This document shows, piece by piece, positions 52,177 to 62,385 of a stretch of DNA of 64,000 nucleotides (position 1 is its first letter; each line of letters opens with the position of its first letter). Origin of the DNA: JBCCQH01 sp039024435. GTDB lineage: Bacteria; Bacteroidota; Bacteroidia; J057; JADKCL01. The notes beneath the pieces were generated by a model that searched no databases, was not told the DNA's origin, and saw only the letters and a list, made by a program, of their open reading frames with translations. The stretch lies in contig JBCCQH010000018.1 of the NCBI GenBank assembly GCA_039024435.1, positions 17,648 to 81,647 on the forward strand. The letters are read 5' to 3'. The position numbers and the translations under genes were made by a program.

Positions 52177-54498
52177 TTACGCTAGCAGCGCCTGCGACGC
52201 AACCTTGTCCTGCCCGTGGTCGATAAAGTGACAGACTTCTTCCATCGTTACCCGGTGTTCTGGAACCTGAGCCGCAACCCGCACGCGCAGCGATTTCAGC
52301 CCCGCGACCCCCGGCAAATCTTCCAGCTCGTGCTCCTGAACCGCACCAATCACCAAACCGGAATCGTGCAAAAAGTCAATGAAGCGGCGGTATTCCCGGC
52401 CTTCTTCGCGGCTGGTGTACACCAAGGTCAACATGCCTGGCTGGGTGATCCGTTCGTCGGTGCCCTTGATCCGGGCCTTGTCGATCCGCTTTTTGATGAC
52501 TTCGTAGCGGGCATTTTGGGCACCACGCGCATCGAAACGCTTTTCGTCGAGTCGGAATACGATGTCGACCTTGGCATTGAAGACAAATATCAGCGAGGCG
52601 ATCTCGAGATCCATCGCCAATTGGTTGCGGTTCTGCTGAAATTCCATTTCCAGTTCGCAGACCGAGACCAAGTGCCAGAGTTTGAGGTAGGCCAGGTATT
52701 CCTCGCGGAACTCCCCGGCATTGGTGATCGACTGTCCAATATAGAGGTTGAATTCTACGCCGTCGGTTTTGAAGCGATCAAAGTAGTGCGGAAACAGTTT
52801 CTGGGCCGCCTCCTGCCGCTGGTCGAGCAGCATCGCAAGTTGCCGGTTGATGGTGTCCACGCTCTGGTCGTAGCGCTTGCGGGCCCGGTACAGCGTGCCG
52901 GTGTTGGGATCGAGCCGCTGGACGTAGTTACCGACCAATTCGCCCAGCGCATCATCCAGGCTGGCAATCCGCACCAACAGGGGTTCGATCCGGGTACAAA
53001 TGAATTCGAGAAACGCATTTTCGGTTTCCGCCGTGAATTTGCTCAAGACCACGTCCAGCAGCATGCGTTCGCGCTGGAACTTGTTCCCCTCCCGTTCCGC
53101 AGCTTTTTCCAGAATCTCCCGGATGAGCGCGGCCTGCTCGTTTAAGTCTTCCCAAAGCGCATCGTTGCGCAGGCCGGACGAATTGCGTACGTCGAGTTGG
53201 CCGTAGAAAGGATAAACGCTGTCGAGCACAATATTGGTGACCTCGGGGGCTTCCTCGCCCTTGTAGGAACTGTAAAGGATCTCTCGGGCCTGTTCCATGA
53301 ATTTCCACTTTACCGAGGGGTGCAAAGAGGTAAATTCCTGCTGAATGATGGCATCGAGTCGGTTTGCCGCCTCCAAGTGAAACTGCTTCACCGCCATGCT
53401 CAACAAGGGCAAAAACTCATTGACCATGGGGATGTTGCTCGTATTGAACGCATTGGGTTGGGAACTGCGAATTTCCATGAAACCGAGCAGTTCGCCGTTG
53501 AACACCAGCGGAAGCACCACGAAGCTGCAAATGTTTTGCCGCTTGAGCCGTTCTAGAAAATAGGGCTTCAACCCTTTTTCGGATCCTTCCACCCGGCTCA
53601 CTACCAAGGGGCGCTTCTCTTGGAACAGCAGTTCGATGCAAGGGTCCTCAAAATACAGGGATGGCGGTACTTCCTCCGTGCCCTGGACAAACAAAGTTTT
53701 GTTGCTGGGTTCGGGAACACCAATGATCACCCCCTCTTCGTAAACCGAAAAACCCATTTCCGCTTCACCGCGCCAAAGCAGATTGCGCACCGCTTGTTGA
53801 AAGATATGCATCGCGTCCGGCGCCAAGGCGAGCAGACTCCGATTGATGTCCGAAAGCGCCGTTTCCCGGGTAATGTCGATGAGCTGCACCACACAGACCC
53901 CGGTGATCAACCAGCTCGCCGGCGGAAAATACTGCTTCCACAGTTCGATGTCCTCGAAGTTGTCCATGAGCAGAAGATATTCCTCCTCCGAGATTTCCCG
54001 GGCGGTTTCGAGGGGTTCCAGATCGGTGAGATCGGCGATGAGGTCCACCCGGTAAGACGAAATCAGCCCATTCTCACCGGGAAACGAGAGCAGGAAAGGA
54101 GTTTTCAGCATCAGCGGAAAGCCAAAATGCCGTTCCAAAATGATCCCACAAGCAAAAATGTACAGGCTGTCTCGGCTCGCTTCCATGAATTTGTTCAGCA
54201 CCGCTTCGTTGGGCCCGACGATTTCGCGAAAGCGCGCCGAGCGAAAAAGCGGGACAAAGGGAAAGGGGCTGACAATCGCCCGGGCCTCTTCCTTGAACCA
54301 GGAACTGGACAGCCGCTCAGCAAGCAGACTTTCCATTTCATCCTGATAAAAATCCACTTCGGTCAGGGCGCGGGACTCCCCCTTGACCAAAGCCTCAACC
54401 TCAGAGCTGATGCCGGCTTCCGGAACCCGCGTGGGGTAATAAGCAAAAAATTTTCCCAGACTGATTTGGGGGAGAAACGGGGATTCGGTCGAATACAT
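52177..54498 (-). CDS. Large GAF-domain protein
   Basis: 773 residues, cytoplasmic. A GAF-like segment lies at about residues 245-390 (CSFVVLPLVFNGELLGFMEI is its typical C-terminal strand pair). The flanking regions are long and helical, without kinase, cyclase or output domain that I can see. Such proteins are widespread in Bacteroidota and unassigned; small-molecule sensing is inferred from GAF alone. Start at ATG 54498. Confidence 0.75.
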   Translation of the reverse strand: MYSTESPFLPQISLGKFFAYYPTRVPEAGISSEVEALVKGESRALTEVDFYQDEMESLLAERLSSSWFKEEARAIVSPFPFVPLFRSARFREIVGPNEAVLNKFMEASRDSLYIFACGIILERHFGFPLMLKTPFLLSFPGENGLISSYRVDLIADLTDLEPLETAREISEEEYLLLMDNFEDIELWKQYFPPASWLITGVCVVQLIDITRETALSDINRSLLALAPDAMHIFQQAVRNLLWRGEAEMGFSVYEEGVIIGVPEPSNKTLFVQGTEEVPPSLYFEDPCIELLFQEKRPLVVSRVEGSEKGLKPYFLERLKRQNICSFVVLPLVFNGELLGFMEIRSSQPNAFNTSNIPMVNEFLPLLSMAVKQFHLEAANRLDAIIQQEFTSLHPSVKWKFMEQAREILYSSYKGEEAPEVTNIVLDSVYPFYGQLDVRNSSGLRNDALWEDLNEQAALIREILEKAAEREGNKFQRERMLLDVVLSKFTAETENAFLEFICTRIEPLLVRIASLDDALGELVGNYVQRLDPNTGTLYRARKRYDQSVDTINRQLAMLLDQRQEAAQKLFPHYFDRFKTDGVEFNLYIGQSITNAGEFREEYLAYLKLWHLVSVCELEMEFQQNRNQLAMDLEIASLIFVFNAKVDIVFRLDEKRFDARGAQNARYEVIKKRIDKARIKGTDERITQPGMLTLVYTSREEGREYRRFIDFLHDSGLVIGAVQEHELEDLPGVAGLKSLRVRVAAQVPEHRVTMEEVCHFIDHGQDKVASQALLA

Positions 54499-54702
54499 GG
54501 GTGTGTACAAATAGGGTCATAGTCGGATACAATGCCCTGGACCCAAATCTTTTTACCGATAGCTGCGGGACCAGGAGGAAGCGATTCCTTGGGGCGGCCC
54601 AAAACTGATCGGTAAAATCGGCAATTGCCCCGCAATTTTGAACCGCCTCCTGGTTCCTTTTACTGCTTTAGCGGAAAAAATGTTTCCGAACCGGCCAACG
54701 GG

Positions 54703-55758
54703 TTACTCCTCGGCCTTCAATTCTTCCAGCCGTTCCTGGTAGCGCAGGATGTCCGCGTCCAGTTTTTCCAATTCCCCTTCCAGCTTGGTGCGGTCCGCTT
54801 CTTCCATGTTTTTGCCCTTCATCTTCAATTTGAGGCGCTTTGAGTTGCGCTTCACTTTCATTTCCCCGATGTACTTTTTCAACTCGGTCTTGTTCATCTC
54901 GTCGAAGCGTTCTTCTTTGCGGATCTCTTTTTCGGCAGCTTTCAGCTTCTTTTCTTCGCCTTTGAGATCATCCAGCTCAATTTTGATTGCACTTTGGCGG
55001 GCGTCAATCGCTTTGCGGCGGTCCTTTCCAACTTTAGGTCCGTCGAGCTTGCCGTCGACTTCCTCGTAGTCCAGCTCGGCTTTTTCGAGTTTGAGTTGCT
55101 CCTGTTGCAGGTTGACTTCGGCGAGGCGGATTTTCCCTTCGGTGGCATCACCGTCGCGCAGAGCTTGTAGATCTACCTTTTGCCGGGCAATGCGGTCATT
55201 GCGCCGCCCGATTTCCCCCGCGAGGTTGTCGCGCTTGAGCTTGAGGTTTTCCGTGCGCAGGTCCGCGATGTCACTGCCCAAACCCTCTCCCCCACCGCTG
55301 GTCCGGGTTCCACTAGAACCCGATCCTGCACTTTTATTGCTGGCACTTTTGCCGCCATCATTGCAACCGGAAGCGGACAGCCCCCAAGCCGACACCAACA
55401 TGGACTCGGGCATGCCCGATCCGGACATGGATTCGACCACTTCTTCCATCTTGAGGTGGGCCGAATTGTCGTCGTCGAGGGTGACCCAGCCTTTGACGTC
55501 CCAGGTCTTGGTGACGCCGCCGCAGACTTTTTTGCCGTAAACGTCAATGCGGGGACTGAGGAGCGAAGCGGAAATGCTCACCTTTCCCTCGGAGTCGGTC
55601 CGGCCGGAACCGAGGGCCGCATCACCGTGCTTAATGGTGACGTCACAGTTGGCCACGCCGGCACCTTTGTAGGTGACCTTGAGCTTGACCGTCACCGCGG
55701 AAAGCGTGCCCCCCAAAGTGAGGAGCAGGAGAGAGAGGATAAAGATTCTTGTTTGCAT
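54703..55758 (-). CDS. Secreted protein with Ig-like head and long coiled-coil tail
   Basis: 351 residues. Signal peptide (IFILSLLLLTLGGTLSA), a ~90-residue beta domain (VKLKVTYKGAGVANCDVTIK, like carboxypeptidase-regulatory/peptidase-associated folds), a Ser/Gly linker near residue 140-170, and then about 185 residues of Glu/Lys/Leu heptad-rich coiled coil to the C-terminus. No anchor motif. Possibly a periplasmic spacer or structural protein. Function unknown. Confidence 0.7.
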   Translation of the reverse strand: MQTRIFILSLLLLTLGGTLSAVTVKLKVTYKGAGVANCDVTIKHGDAALGSGRTDSEGKVSISASLLSPRIDVYGKKVCGGVTKTWDVKGWVTLDDDNSAHLKMEEVVESMSGSGMPESMLVSAWGLSASGCNDGGKSASNKSAGSGSSGTRTSGGGEGLGSDIADLRTENLKLKRDNLAGEIGRRNDRIARQKVDLQALRDGDATEGKIRLAEVNLQQEQLKLEKAELDYEEVDGKLDGPKVGKDRRKAIDARQSAIKIELDDLKGEEKKLKAAEKEIRKEERFDEMNKTELKKYIGEMKVKRNSKRLKLKMKGKNMEEADRTKLEGELEKLDADILRYQERLEELKAEE

Positions 55759-55915
55759 TACGGAATAGTAAATTGACAATGATATCAAACTGAGCCGGGC
55801 CGACTCAGCCGCAAAAATACGGATTCTACCTCATCAAATACGGTGCCAAAACTGCCGCATTGCGACTTAAAACTGCCGACCGCCTCGTTTTTTTGGCCCG
55901 GCCAAGGGCTGTCCC

Positions 55916-58750
55916 CTACACCTGTACCCCCAGAGCCGCTGCCTCTTCCAACTCCCGCTTCAGGAAGCGACCGGTGTGCGAATCGGGATGGGCCGCTACC
56001 TTTTCCGGAGTCCCCTGGACCACAATCGATCCTCCGCCTGCCCCCCCTTCGGGCCCCATGTCCACGATCCAGTCCGCGACCTTGATCACGTCCATGTTGT
56101 GCTCGATCACGACGACCGTATTGCCCCGTTCCACCAGGCGGTTCAGCACCTGCAACAGCATCTCAATGTCCTGAAAGTGCAGTCCGGTCGTAGGCTCGTC
56201 AAGAATGTACACCGTCGAACCAGTATCGCGCTTGCTGAGTTCGGTGGCGATCTTCACCCGCTGGGCTTCGCCTCCGGAAAGGGTCGTCGCTTGCTGCCCC
56301 AGGGTGATGTAGCCCAGCCCAACGTCGGCCAGGGTTTTGAGCTTGCGCTTGATCCGCGGATGGGCGTCAAAGAATTCCACTGCGGCGGTCACCGTCATGC
56401 TCAATACATCGCTGATGGACTTGCCCCGGTAGCGGACTTCCAGGGTTTCCCGGTTGTAGCGCCGCCCATTGCAGGCGGGACACGTGACAAATACATCGGG
56501 CAGGAAGTTCATCTCGATGGTCTGAATCCCTGCGCCCTGGCACTCTTCGCAGCGCCCGCCTTTGACATTGAAGCTGAACCGACCCGCCTTGTAACCGCGA
56601 ACCTTCGATTCGGGCAGTTGGGTGAAAAATTCGCGGATGTAGGTAAATACGCCGGTGTAGGTCGCCGGATTGCTGCGCGGCGTCCGCCCGATGGGCGACT
56701 GGTCAATCTCGATGACCTTGGTGACCAGCTCCAGCCCCTCGATCCGCTCATACTCGAGTGGCTTCTTGCGGGAGCGGTAAAAGTGCTGGTTGAGGATCGG
56801 GTAGAGCGTCTCGTTGACCATAGTCGACTTGCCCGATCCGGAAACCCCGGTCACACAGACAAACAGGCCCAGAGGCAGCGCCAAATCCACTTGCTTGAGG
56901 TTGTTTCCCGCCGCGCCGTACAGCTTGAGGGCATTGCCCTTTTCCGGCTTGCGGCGTTCGGCCGGCACCCCGATGATACGCTTTCCCCCGAGGTATTGGC
57001 CCGTGGAGGAATTCGGCGCATTCAGGACTTCCTGGGGCGTTCCTTCGGCCACGATCTTGCCCCCGTGGACGCCCGCGCCCGGCCCCATGTCGATCAAATG
57101 ATCGGAGGCCAGCATCATGTCTTTGTCGTGTTCCACCACGAGCACCGAGTTGCCGAGGTCGCGCAAGCGCACCAGAGAATTGATCAGGCGCTCGTTGTCG
57201 CGCTGGTGCAGCCCGATGCTCGGCTCATCCAGGATGTACAGCACCCCCACCAGTTGCGATCCGATCTGGGTCGCCAGGCGAATGCGCTGCGCCTCTCCCC
57301 CACTGAGCGTCTTGGCCGGGCGGTCCAGGTTCAGGTAGCCCAGCCCGACTTCTAGCAGGAAATCCAGCCGCTTACTGATTTCTTTGAACACCTCACTGCC
57401 GATGGTTTTTTGGCGGGAACTCAACTCGTCTTGCACCTCGTCGATCCACTGCCGCAGAGTGATGATGTCCATCGAGGCCAGCTCAGCGATGTTTTTGTTT
57501 CCGATCCGGAAATGAAGGCTTTCTTTCTTCAAGCGCGCCCCTCCGCAGGTATCGCAGACCGCGATGTGCATGAACTCTTCCGCCCAGGCCTTGATCTTCT
57601 CCGAATTTGTATCGTGGTAGGAATCCCGGATGTGCTTGACGATGCCGTTGTACTTGAAACCGCCCCGAATGATGCGCTTGGCCACCGGCAACCCGGTAGG
57701 TCCCTGCAAGATATAGGTCTTGGCGTCCTCCGGAATGGCTTTCCACGGGGTAGCCAGCGAAAATTCAAACTTGTTCGCGATTTTTCGCAATTGCCGGAAC
57801 ATCCAGATATCGCGAAATTCGCCCAGCGGCAAGATGACCCCCTTGTTGATCGACAGCTTGGGGTCGCCGATCAACGACGAATCGTCCACTTCATACACAA
57901 ATCCGAGTCCGTTGCAGCTTTTGCAGGCTCCGTAGGGCGAGTTGAAGGAAAAAGAATTCGGCGAAGGCTCATCGTAAGAGATCCCCGACTCGGGGTCCAT
58001 CAAATTGCGGCTGAACCAAGCCGTAGAATTCGTCTCGTGGTCCTGAATCAAAATCGACCCCTCTCCGGTGGTCATCGCCAGGGCCACGCTGTCTTCCAGA
58101 CGCTTGGGATCACTTCCCGCCAGGACGCGGTCAATCACCAGTTCGATGTCGTGGATTTTGTAGCGGTCGACCTTCATACCGCGCTCGATCTCCCGCAATT
58201 CCCCGTCTATCCGCACCCGGGAATAACCCTGCCGGGCCAACGTTTCGAACAGATCGCGGTAGTGCCCTTTGCGGCCCTTGACCAAGGGGGCGAGGATGAT
58301 GATCTTTTTCCCGAAATAGCCTTTCTCGATGGTCTTGACAATCTGATCGTCGCTCATGCGGATCATCTTTTTGCCCGAAATCGTGCTGAAAGCATCGGCG
58401 GTTCGCGCGTAGAGCAAACGGAACAAATCGTAAACTTCGGTGACCGTGCCCACCGTAGAGCGGGGATTGCGACTGGTGGTTTTTTGTTCAATGGCAATGA
58501 CCGGACTCAAGCCCTCGATCTTGTCCACGTCGGGCGCTTTGAGGTTGCCGATAAACTGCCGGGCGTAGGCAGAAAAGCTCTCCAAGTAGCGCCGCTGCCC
58601 TTCCGAGTGGATGGTATCGAAAGCGATCGAGCTTTTGCCCGAGCCACTCACTCCGGTAATCACCACCAACTGATCCCGGGGAATCGTCAGATCAATGTTT
58701 TTGAGGTTGTGTTCCCGGGCCCCCCAGATATCAATTCGGTCTTCCGCCAT
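55916..58750 (-). CDS. uvrA: UvrA, excinuclease ABC subunit A
   Basis: 944 residues, full length. Two ABC ATPase modules: Walker A GVSGSGKS at residues 33-40 and GVSGSGKSTMVNE in the second half; signatures LSGGEAQRIRLA and LSGGEAQRVKIA; and zinc-type Cys pairs (ACKSCNG, CDTCGG, CEECQG...CPACNG). It recognises DNA lesions in nucleotide excision repair. It is followed upstream on the same strand by the lytic transglycosylase with a 6-bp gap, which suggests co-transcription. Confidence 0.98.
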   Translation of the reverse strand: MAEDRIDIWGAREHNLKNIDLTIPRDQLVVITGVSGSGKSSIAFDTIHSEGQRRYLESFSAYARQFIGNLKAPDVDKIEGLSPVIAIEQKTTSRNPRSTVGTVTEVYDLFRLLYARTADAFSTISGKKMIRMSDDQIVKTIEKGYFGKKIIILAPLVKGRKGHYRDLFETLARQGYSRVRIDGELREIERGMKVDRYKIHDIELVIDRVLAGSDPKRLEDSVALAMTTGEGSILIQDHETNSTAWFSRNLMDPESGISYDEPSPNSFSFNSPYGACKSCNGLGFVYEVDDSSLIGDPKLSINKGVILPLGEFRDIWMFRQLRKIANKFEFSLATPWKAIPEDAKTYILQGPTGLPVAKRIIRGGFKYNGIVKHIRDSYHDTNSEKIKAWAEEFMHIAVCDTCGGARLKKESLHFRIGNKNIAELASMDIITLRQWIDEVQDELSSRQKTIGSEVFKEISKRLDFLLEVGLGYLNLDRPAKTLSGGEAQRIRLATQIGSQLVGVLYILDEPSIGLHQRDNERLINSLVRLRDLGNSVLVVEHDKDMMLASDHLIDMGPGAGVHGGKIVAEGTPQEVLNAPNSSTGQYLGGKRIIGVPAERRKPEKGNALKLYGAAGNNLKQVDLALPLGLFVCVTGVSGSGKSTMVNETLYPILNQHFYRSRKKPLEYERIEGLELVTKVIEIDQSPIGRTPRSNPATYTGVFTYIREFFTQLPESKVRGYKAGRFSFNVKGGRCEECQGAGIQTIEMNFLPDVFVTCPACNGRRYNRETLEVRYRGKSISDVLSMTVTAAVEFFDAHPRIKRKLKTLADVGLGYITLGQQATTLSGGEAQRVKIATELSKRDTGSTVYILDEPTTGLHFQDIEMLLQVLNRLVERGNTVVVIEHNMDVIKVADWIVDMGPEGGAGGGSIVVQGTPEKVAAHPDSHTGRFLKRELEEAAALGVQV

Positions 58751-58756
58751 TTAATC

Positions 58757-59920
58757 TTAATCCTCTTTGCGTTTTTTCTTCTTTTTTTTCGCTTTTGCCT
58801 CGGTGCTGTCCGTCGGCGAGGCGACGGGTTGCGGTACGGCCAGCGAATCGGTTGCCGCCGAATCCAACGTGACTGGGACCGCTTCTTCCGCCGGCACCGC
58901 CGCCGAGTCCACCACCGCGCTGTCTTGCACCCCGATGGCCGCCGAATCGGGAATCAGTTCCGTTCCCAAATCCGATTCTTCCAGGGACGCATCGCGCGGC
59001 ACCTTGATCGCGTAGACTTTGGGGGACTCCCCCTCGGGCGCCGGAGCAACCGCGATTTTGTCCTTTAACAACCAAGGATTGAGCACTTTGAGCATTTTGT
59101 AAGTCGTTCCGTGATCGAGCGCCCAGGTGACCAGGTCGTCAATCGTCGAATCTACTTTGACGATTTTGTAACGCAAGGGGCGGTACAATTGTTCTTTGCG
59201 CAGCTTAAATCCGTAGGCTTCCGGATTTTCCAGGATCGTTTTCAGCGCCAAAATGCGAAACACGTAAGCTGCCGTTTCCCGGTTCAGATAAAGGTCGTAG
59301 TAGTTGTCGACTTTCTGCCGGGTCAATTGCTTCTTCACCCCGCCCATTCCCATGTTGTAAGAGGCCGCCACGAGCGTCCAGTTGCGGAACATCCGGTGGG
59401 CATCCTTGAGGTAATCGCAAGCCGCGTAAGTGGATTTGATCGGATCGTAGCGCTCGTCCACCTGCTTGGAGACTTCGAGGCCGTACATCTTCGCCGTGGC
59501 CGGCATAAACTGCCAGAATCCCTTGGCTCCCACCGGCGAAGTGGCGTTGGTGAGATGACTTTCCGCGACCGCGAGGTAGAAGAAATCCTCCGGGATGCCC
59601 TGCTTTTTGAGGATGCTCGAAATTTCCGGCTTCCAGCGCGCGGCCCGCTTGATGTTCATGATCGTGGCCGAGTGATAGTAGATATAGCGGATCAACTCCT
59701 TGTCCATCCGTTCCTTCACGTCAAAATCGCGCAAAGGCACGATTTCTCCGGCAAAGTTCATGTCGTTGGGCGGGTCCAGGGAGACCGTCGTCGCTTGGGT
59801 GGACAGGCCCTTGAGGCGGTCGCGGTTGACATTTTTTACCGAGCCGACCAGCGCGACCGCTCCGGCCAGCAGCAGAAACGGCACGATGAAGTAGATGAGT
59901 TTGGTTTTAATCGAAGACAT
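58757..59920 (-). CDS. Lytic transglycosylase (MltD-like)
   Basis: 387 residues. N-terminal hydrophobic anchor (FIVPFLLLAGAVALVG), then an SLT domain with catalytic Glu120 in AVAESH and the GAKGFWQFMPATA signature, and a later AASYNMGMGG. The C-terminus is low-complexity (Ala/Asp/Ser/Val, then Lys-rich). No LysM domain is clear. It cleaves peptidoglycan with anhydro-sugar formation. Immediately upstream of uvrA. Confidence 0.9.
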   Translation of the reverse strand: MSSIKTKLIYFIVPFLLLAGAVALVGSVKNVNRDRLKGLSTQATTVSLDPPNDMNFAGEIVPLRDFDVKERMDKELIRYIYYHSATIMNIKRAARWKPEISSILKKQGIPEDFFYLAVAESHLTNATSPVGAKGFWQFMPATAKMYGLEVSKQVDERYDPIKSTYAACDYLKDAHRMFRNWTLVAASYNMGMGGVKKQLTRQKVDNYYDLYLNRETAAYVFRILALKTILENPEAYGFKLRKEQLYRPLRYKIVKVDSTIDDLVTWALDHGTTYKMLKVLNPWLLKDKIAVAPAPEGESPKVYAIKVPRDASLEESDLGTELIPDSAAIGVQDSAVVDSAAVPAEEAVPVTLDSAATDSLAVPQPVASPTDSTEAKAKKKKKKRKED

Positions 59921-59950
59921 GGGAAGTAGTAGGTAGGGCGGTAAGTAGAC

Positions 59951-60646
59951 TTAAAAGTTGGGCCGCAACTGGTTGCGTTGGTAAAACTCGCTGATGCACG
60001 CGACGGCTTCTTCCGCCGTGTCCACCACACAAAACAGGAACATATCATCCGGACTGATGTTGCCTGCGGTTTCCAGGACTTGCTCCCGCAGCCAATTCAC
60101 CAAGCCGTCCCAAAACTTATGCCCGACCAGCACCACCGGAAAGCGGGATATCTTTTGGGTTTGGATCAGGGTCAAAGCTTCAAACAGCTCGTCCAGGGTA
60201 CCAAAACCGCCCGGCAAAACGACAAATCCCTGGGCGTACTTCATGAACATGACCTTGCGCACGAAGAAATAGTTGAAGTCGATGGACTTGTCCCGGTCGA
60301 TGTAGGGATTCGTGTGCTGCTCAAAGGGCAACTCGATGTTGAGGCCCACCGAGGCTCCCCCGGCTTCAAACGCGCCTTTGTTGCCCGCTTCCATGATGCC
60401 CGGGCCGCCGCCGGTAATCACACCAAAGCCCGCTTCGGTGAGCTTGGTCGCGGTTTCTACGCCCAATTGGTAGTAAGGATGATCTGGTTTGGTGCGCGCC
60501 GAACCAAAGATCGATACGCAGGGACCAATTTCCGACAAGGTTTCGAACCCTTCGACGAACTCGGCCATGATTCTGAAGATGATCCAGGTATCGCGGCTGC
60601 GATTTTCCGTCCAGTTGCGGGTTTTTCGGGTGAAATGTTGTTCCAT
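59951..60646 (-). CDS. LOG-family protein (TIGR00730-like)
   Basis: 231 residues. Rossmann-like fold with GPCVSIFGSART, GVITGGGPGIMEAGNKGA and the family signature PGGFGTLDE. LOG proteins release nucleobase from nucleoside monophosphates (cytokinin riboside phosphate or AMP). Whether this is a true LOG or a related nucleotide-binding protein cannot be decided. 30 bp upstream of the lytic transglycosylase on the same strand. Confidence 0.88.
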   Translation of the reverse strand: MEQHFTRKTRNWTENRSRDTWIIFRIMAEFVEGFETLSEIGPCVSIFGSARTKPDHPYYQLGVETATKLTEAGFGVITGGGPGIMEAGNKGAFEAGGASVGLNIELPFEQHTNPYIDRDKSIDFNYFFVRKVMFMKYAQGFVVLPGGFGTLDELFEALTLIQTQKISRFPVVLVGHKFWDGLVNWLREQVLETAGNISPDDMFLFCVVDTAEEAVACISEFYQRNQLRPNF

Positions 60647-60745
60647 TCAGTGAGATTATAAGCCGTTAAAGATACGCAATTCAAGGCAATCCCACGGCGG
60701 GAATTCGGGTTTAGTTTTGTATTTTGCTGTCCAATAAATTCCACA

Positions 60746-61252
60746 GTGCGCGTCTACTGGGTACACATAACTGACGATCTCAAACTTGGGATGATGCCGC
60801 GTCCCCGCGGCGGCGACTGGCTGGAAGACGAGATGCTCGTCCTCCGGCAGATGGGCGTCAGTACCCTCCTTTCCCTGCTCACCTACCCCGAACGCGTTGA
60901 ATTGCAGCTCGACCGCCAGTGGCATTGGTGCGAAAAATACCACATCAACTACCTCAACTACCGCATCCCCGACTGCGAGGTGCCGGAGCGGTTCTACGAC
61001 TACCATTACCACGTATTGTGGTTGGACCGCGCCCTCAAAGCGGGCAACAAAACGGTTGTTCACTGCCGGATGGGCATCGGTCGGACCTCCATGTTGGTGG
61101 CCGGCGTGATGCTCTTGAACGGGGCCGATCCCGATACGGTATTTGATCGGATCAGCGCGGCGCGCACCCTGAGTGTACCCGATACCGCCGAGCAACGCGC
61201 GTGGGTGTTGCGACACGCCGGACAGATTCGATACCCGGAAAAACGCGGGTGA
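60746..61252 (+). CDS. Dual-specificity-type protein phosphatase
   Basis: 168 residues, GTG start. Signature HCRMGIGRTS with nucleophile Cys107 and Arg113, and general acid Asp76 in IPDCEVP. Cysteine-based phosphatase of the DSP/PTP fold; it may act on proteins, nucleotides or inositol phosphates. Cytoplasmic. Divergent from the LOG gene with a 99-bp gap. Confidence 0.88.
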   Translation: MRVYWVHITDDLKLGMMPRPRGGDWLEDEMLVLRQMGVSTLLSLLTYPERVELQLDRQWHWCEKYHINYLNYRIPDCEVPERFYDYHYHVLWLDRALKAGNKTVVHCRMGIGRTSMLVAGVMLLNGADPDTVFDRISAARTLSVPDTAEQRAWVLRHAGQIRYPEKRG

Positions 61253-61462
61253 ATTGCCGCGACCGGAGCGCATTGCCTGGACAAAGCAATACTTTCTTTT
61301 TCGCCGGAACCGGCCCGGCGCACCATCAATCCTCCCAAAAGGGAACCAAATCCCGGTCTCTGCCCCCTTCGATTAAACTTTTTATTGTCGGCGGCAAGTG
61401 GTAATTTCTCTCGGCAACTGCCTTTTGTTTGCAAAAATTTGCCCAACCGAGCGATTTGGAAC

Positions 61463-62260
61463 ATGAAGCAATCTGATTTTCTCTTTGACCTGGTCCACTC
61501 CCTGGACAAGCACGAGGTGAAATACATCAAGGAACGGGCGCGTTCCCACCGGCGGCAACCGGAAAAAGTCCTGGCCTTGTTCCGGGACCTCAAGAGCGCT
61601 TCCGAATACAAGCGCCAGCGGCTCAGGGTGAAGTACCGCAACCTGGACGTGCTGCGCTTCCGGCTCAAGCAACTCATCCTTGAATCGCTGCGCTTCCTGC
61701 ACGCCGAGGAATCTCCCGAAAACCTGATCCGCCGCCACTTGGAAAATGAATGGCTGCTCAACCAGCGCGGTCTCTACGGCGAAGCGGCCAAAGAACTGCA
61801 AAAAGCCCGTCACCTCGCCGAGACCTACCACTTGCTGGGCCTGCAAATCGAAGCCGAACGCCGGGGTCAAAAGCGCCGGATCGAAACCACGACCCGGGAC
61901 TTGCCCGCCGCAGTGGAAGCCAGCGTCGCCCGCCTCTACCAACTCGAAGCCCAATTGCACGCCGAGCTGGAGGCCGGAGCCCATTACCACCGCAGATTTG
62001 CCGCCTTCCGCACCAAAGAAGCCCCGCCGCCCGCACCGGAACCGTCCCCGGCCCCTGCATCCATGCCCCCAACCGAGCCCGCTCCCCTACCCTCCTTCTC
62101 CACGGTGCTCTACCGCCACCTGGCCGATTGCTTTGCCGCGCGCAAAACCGGGGACCGAACCGCCGCCTGGGATGCCCTCGCCAAATCTTCACTCACCCAA
62201 AAATCCCCAAAAAAAGCCGCGCCCCGGCTCGCACCGGCAGGCCATGGCCTGCCAGTGTGA
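61463..62260 (+). CDS. Short member of the helical paralog family with Pro/Ala-rich tail (member 4)
   Basis: 265 residues from ATG 61463. The N-terminal ~170 residues match the gene at 1031-2602 (LVHSLDKHEVKYI against LIHALNDGEVKTF; then the LRFRLKQLILESLRFL helix). The C-terminal helical repeats of the ~500-residue relatives are missing. Instead there is a low-complexity stretch rich in Pro, Ala and Glu (from about residue 195) and a short end. Either a naturally short form or a truncation followed by tail drift. Confidence 0.7.
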   Translation: MKQSDFLFDLVHSLDKHEVKYIKERARSHRRQPEKVLALFRDLKSASEYKRQRLRVKYRNLDVLRFRLKQLILESLRFLHAEESPENLIRRHLENEWLLNQRGLYGEAAKELQKARHLAETYHLLGLQIEAERRGQKRRIETTTRDLPAAVEASVARLYQLEAQLHAELEAGAHYHRRFAAFRTKEAPPPAPEPSPAPASMPPTEPAPLPSFSTVLYRHLADCFAARKTGDRTAAWDALAKSSLTQKSPKKAAPRLAPAGHGLPV

Positions 62261-62385
62261 GCCGCAGCCCCCCAACCCAACCAAAGTCCGTACCGAACCA
62301 CCACTCACCTCCCCCCTTTCCCATTTTTCCAAGAATCACTATCTTAAACCGACGAAATATTTGCGGATAATTTTCATCTGGTGAT

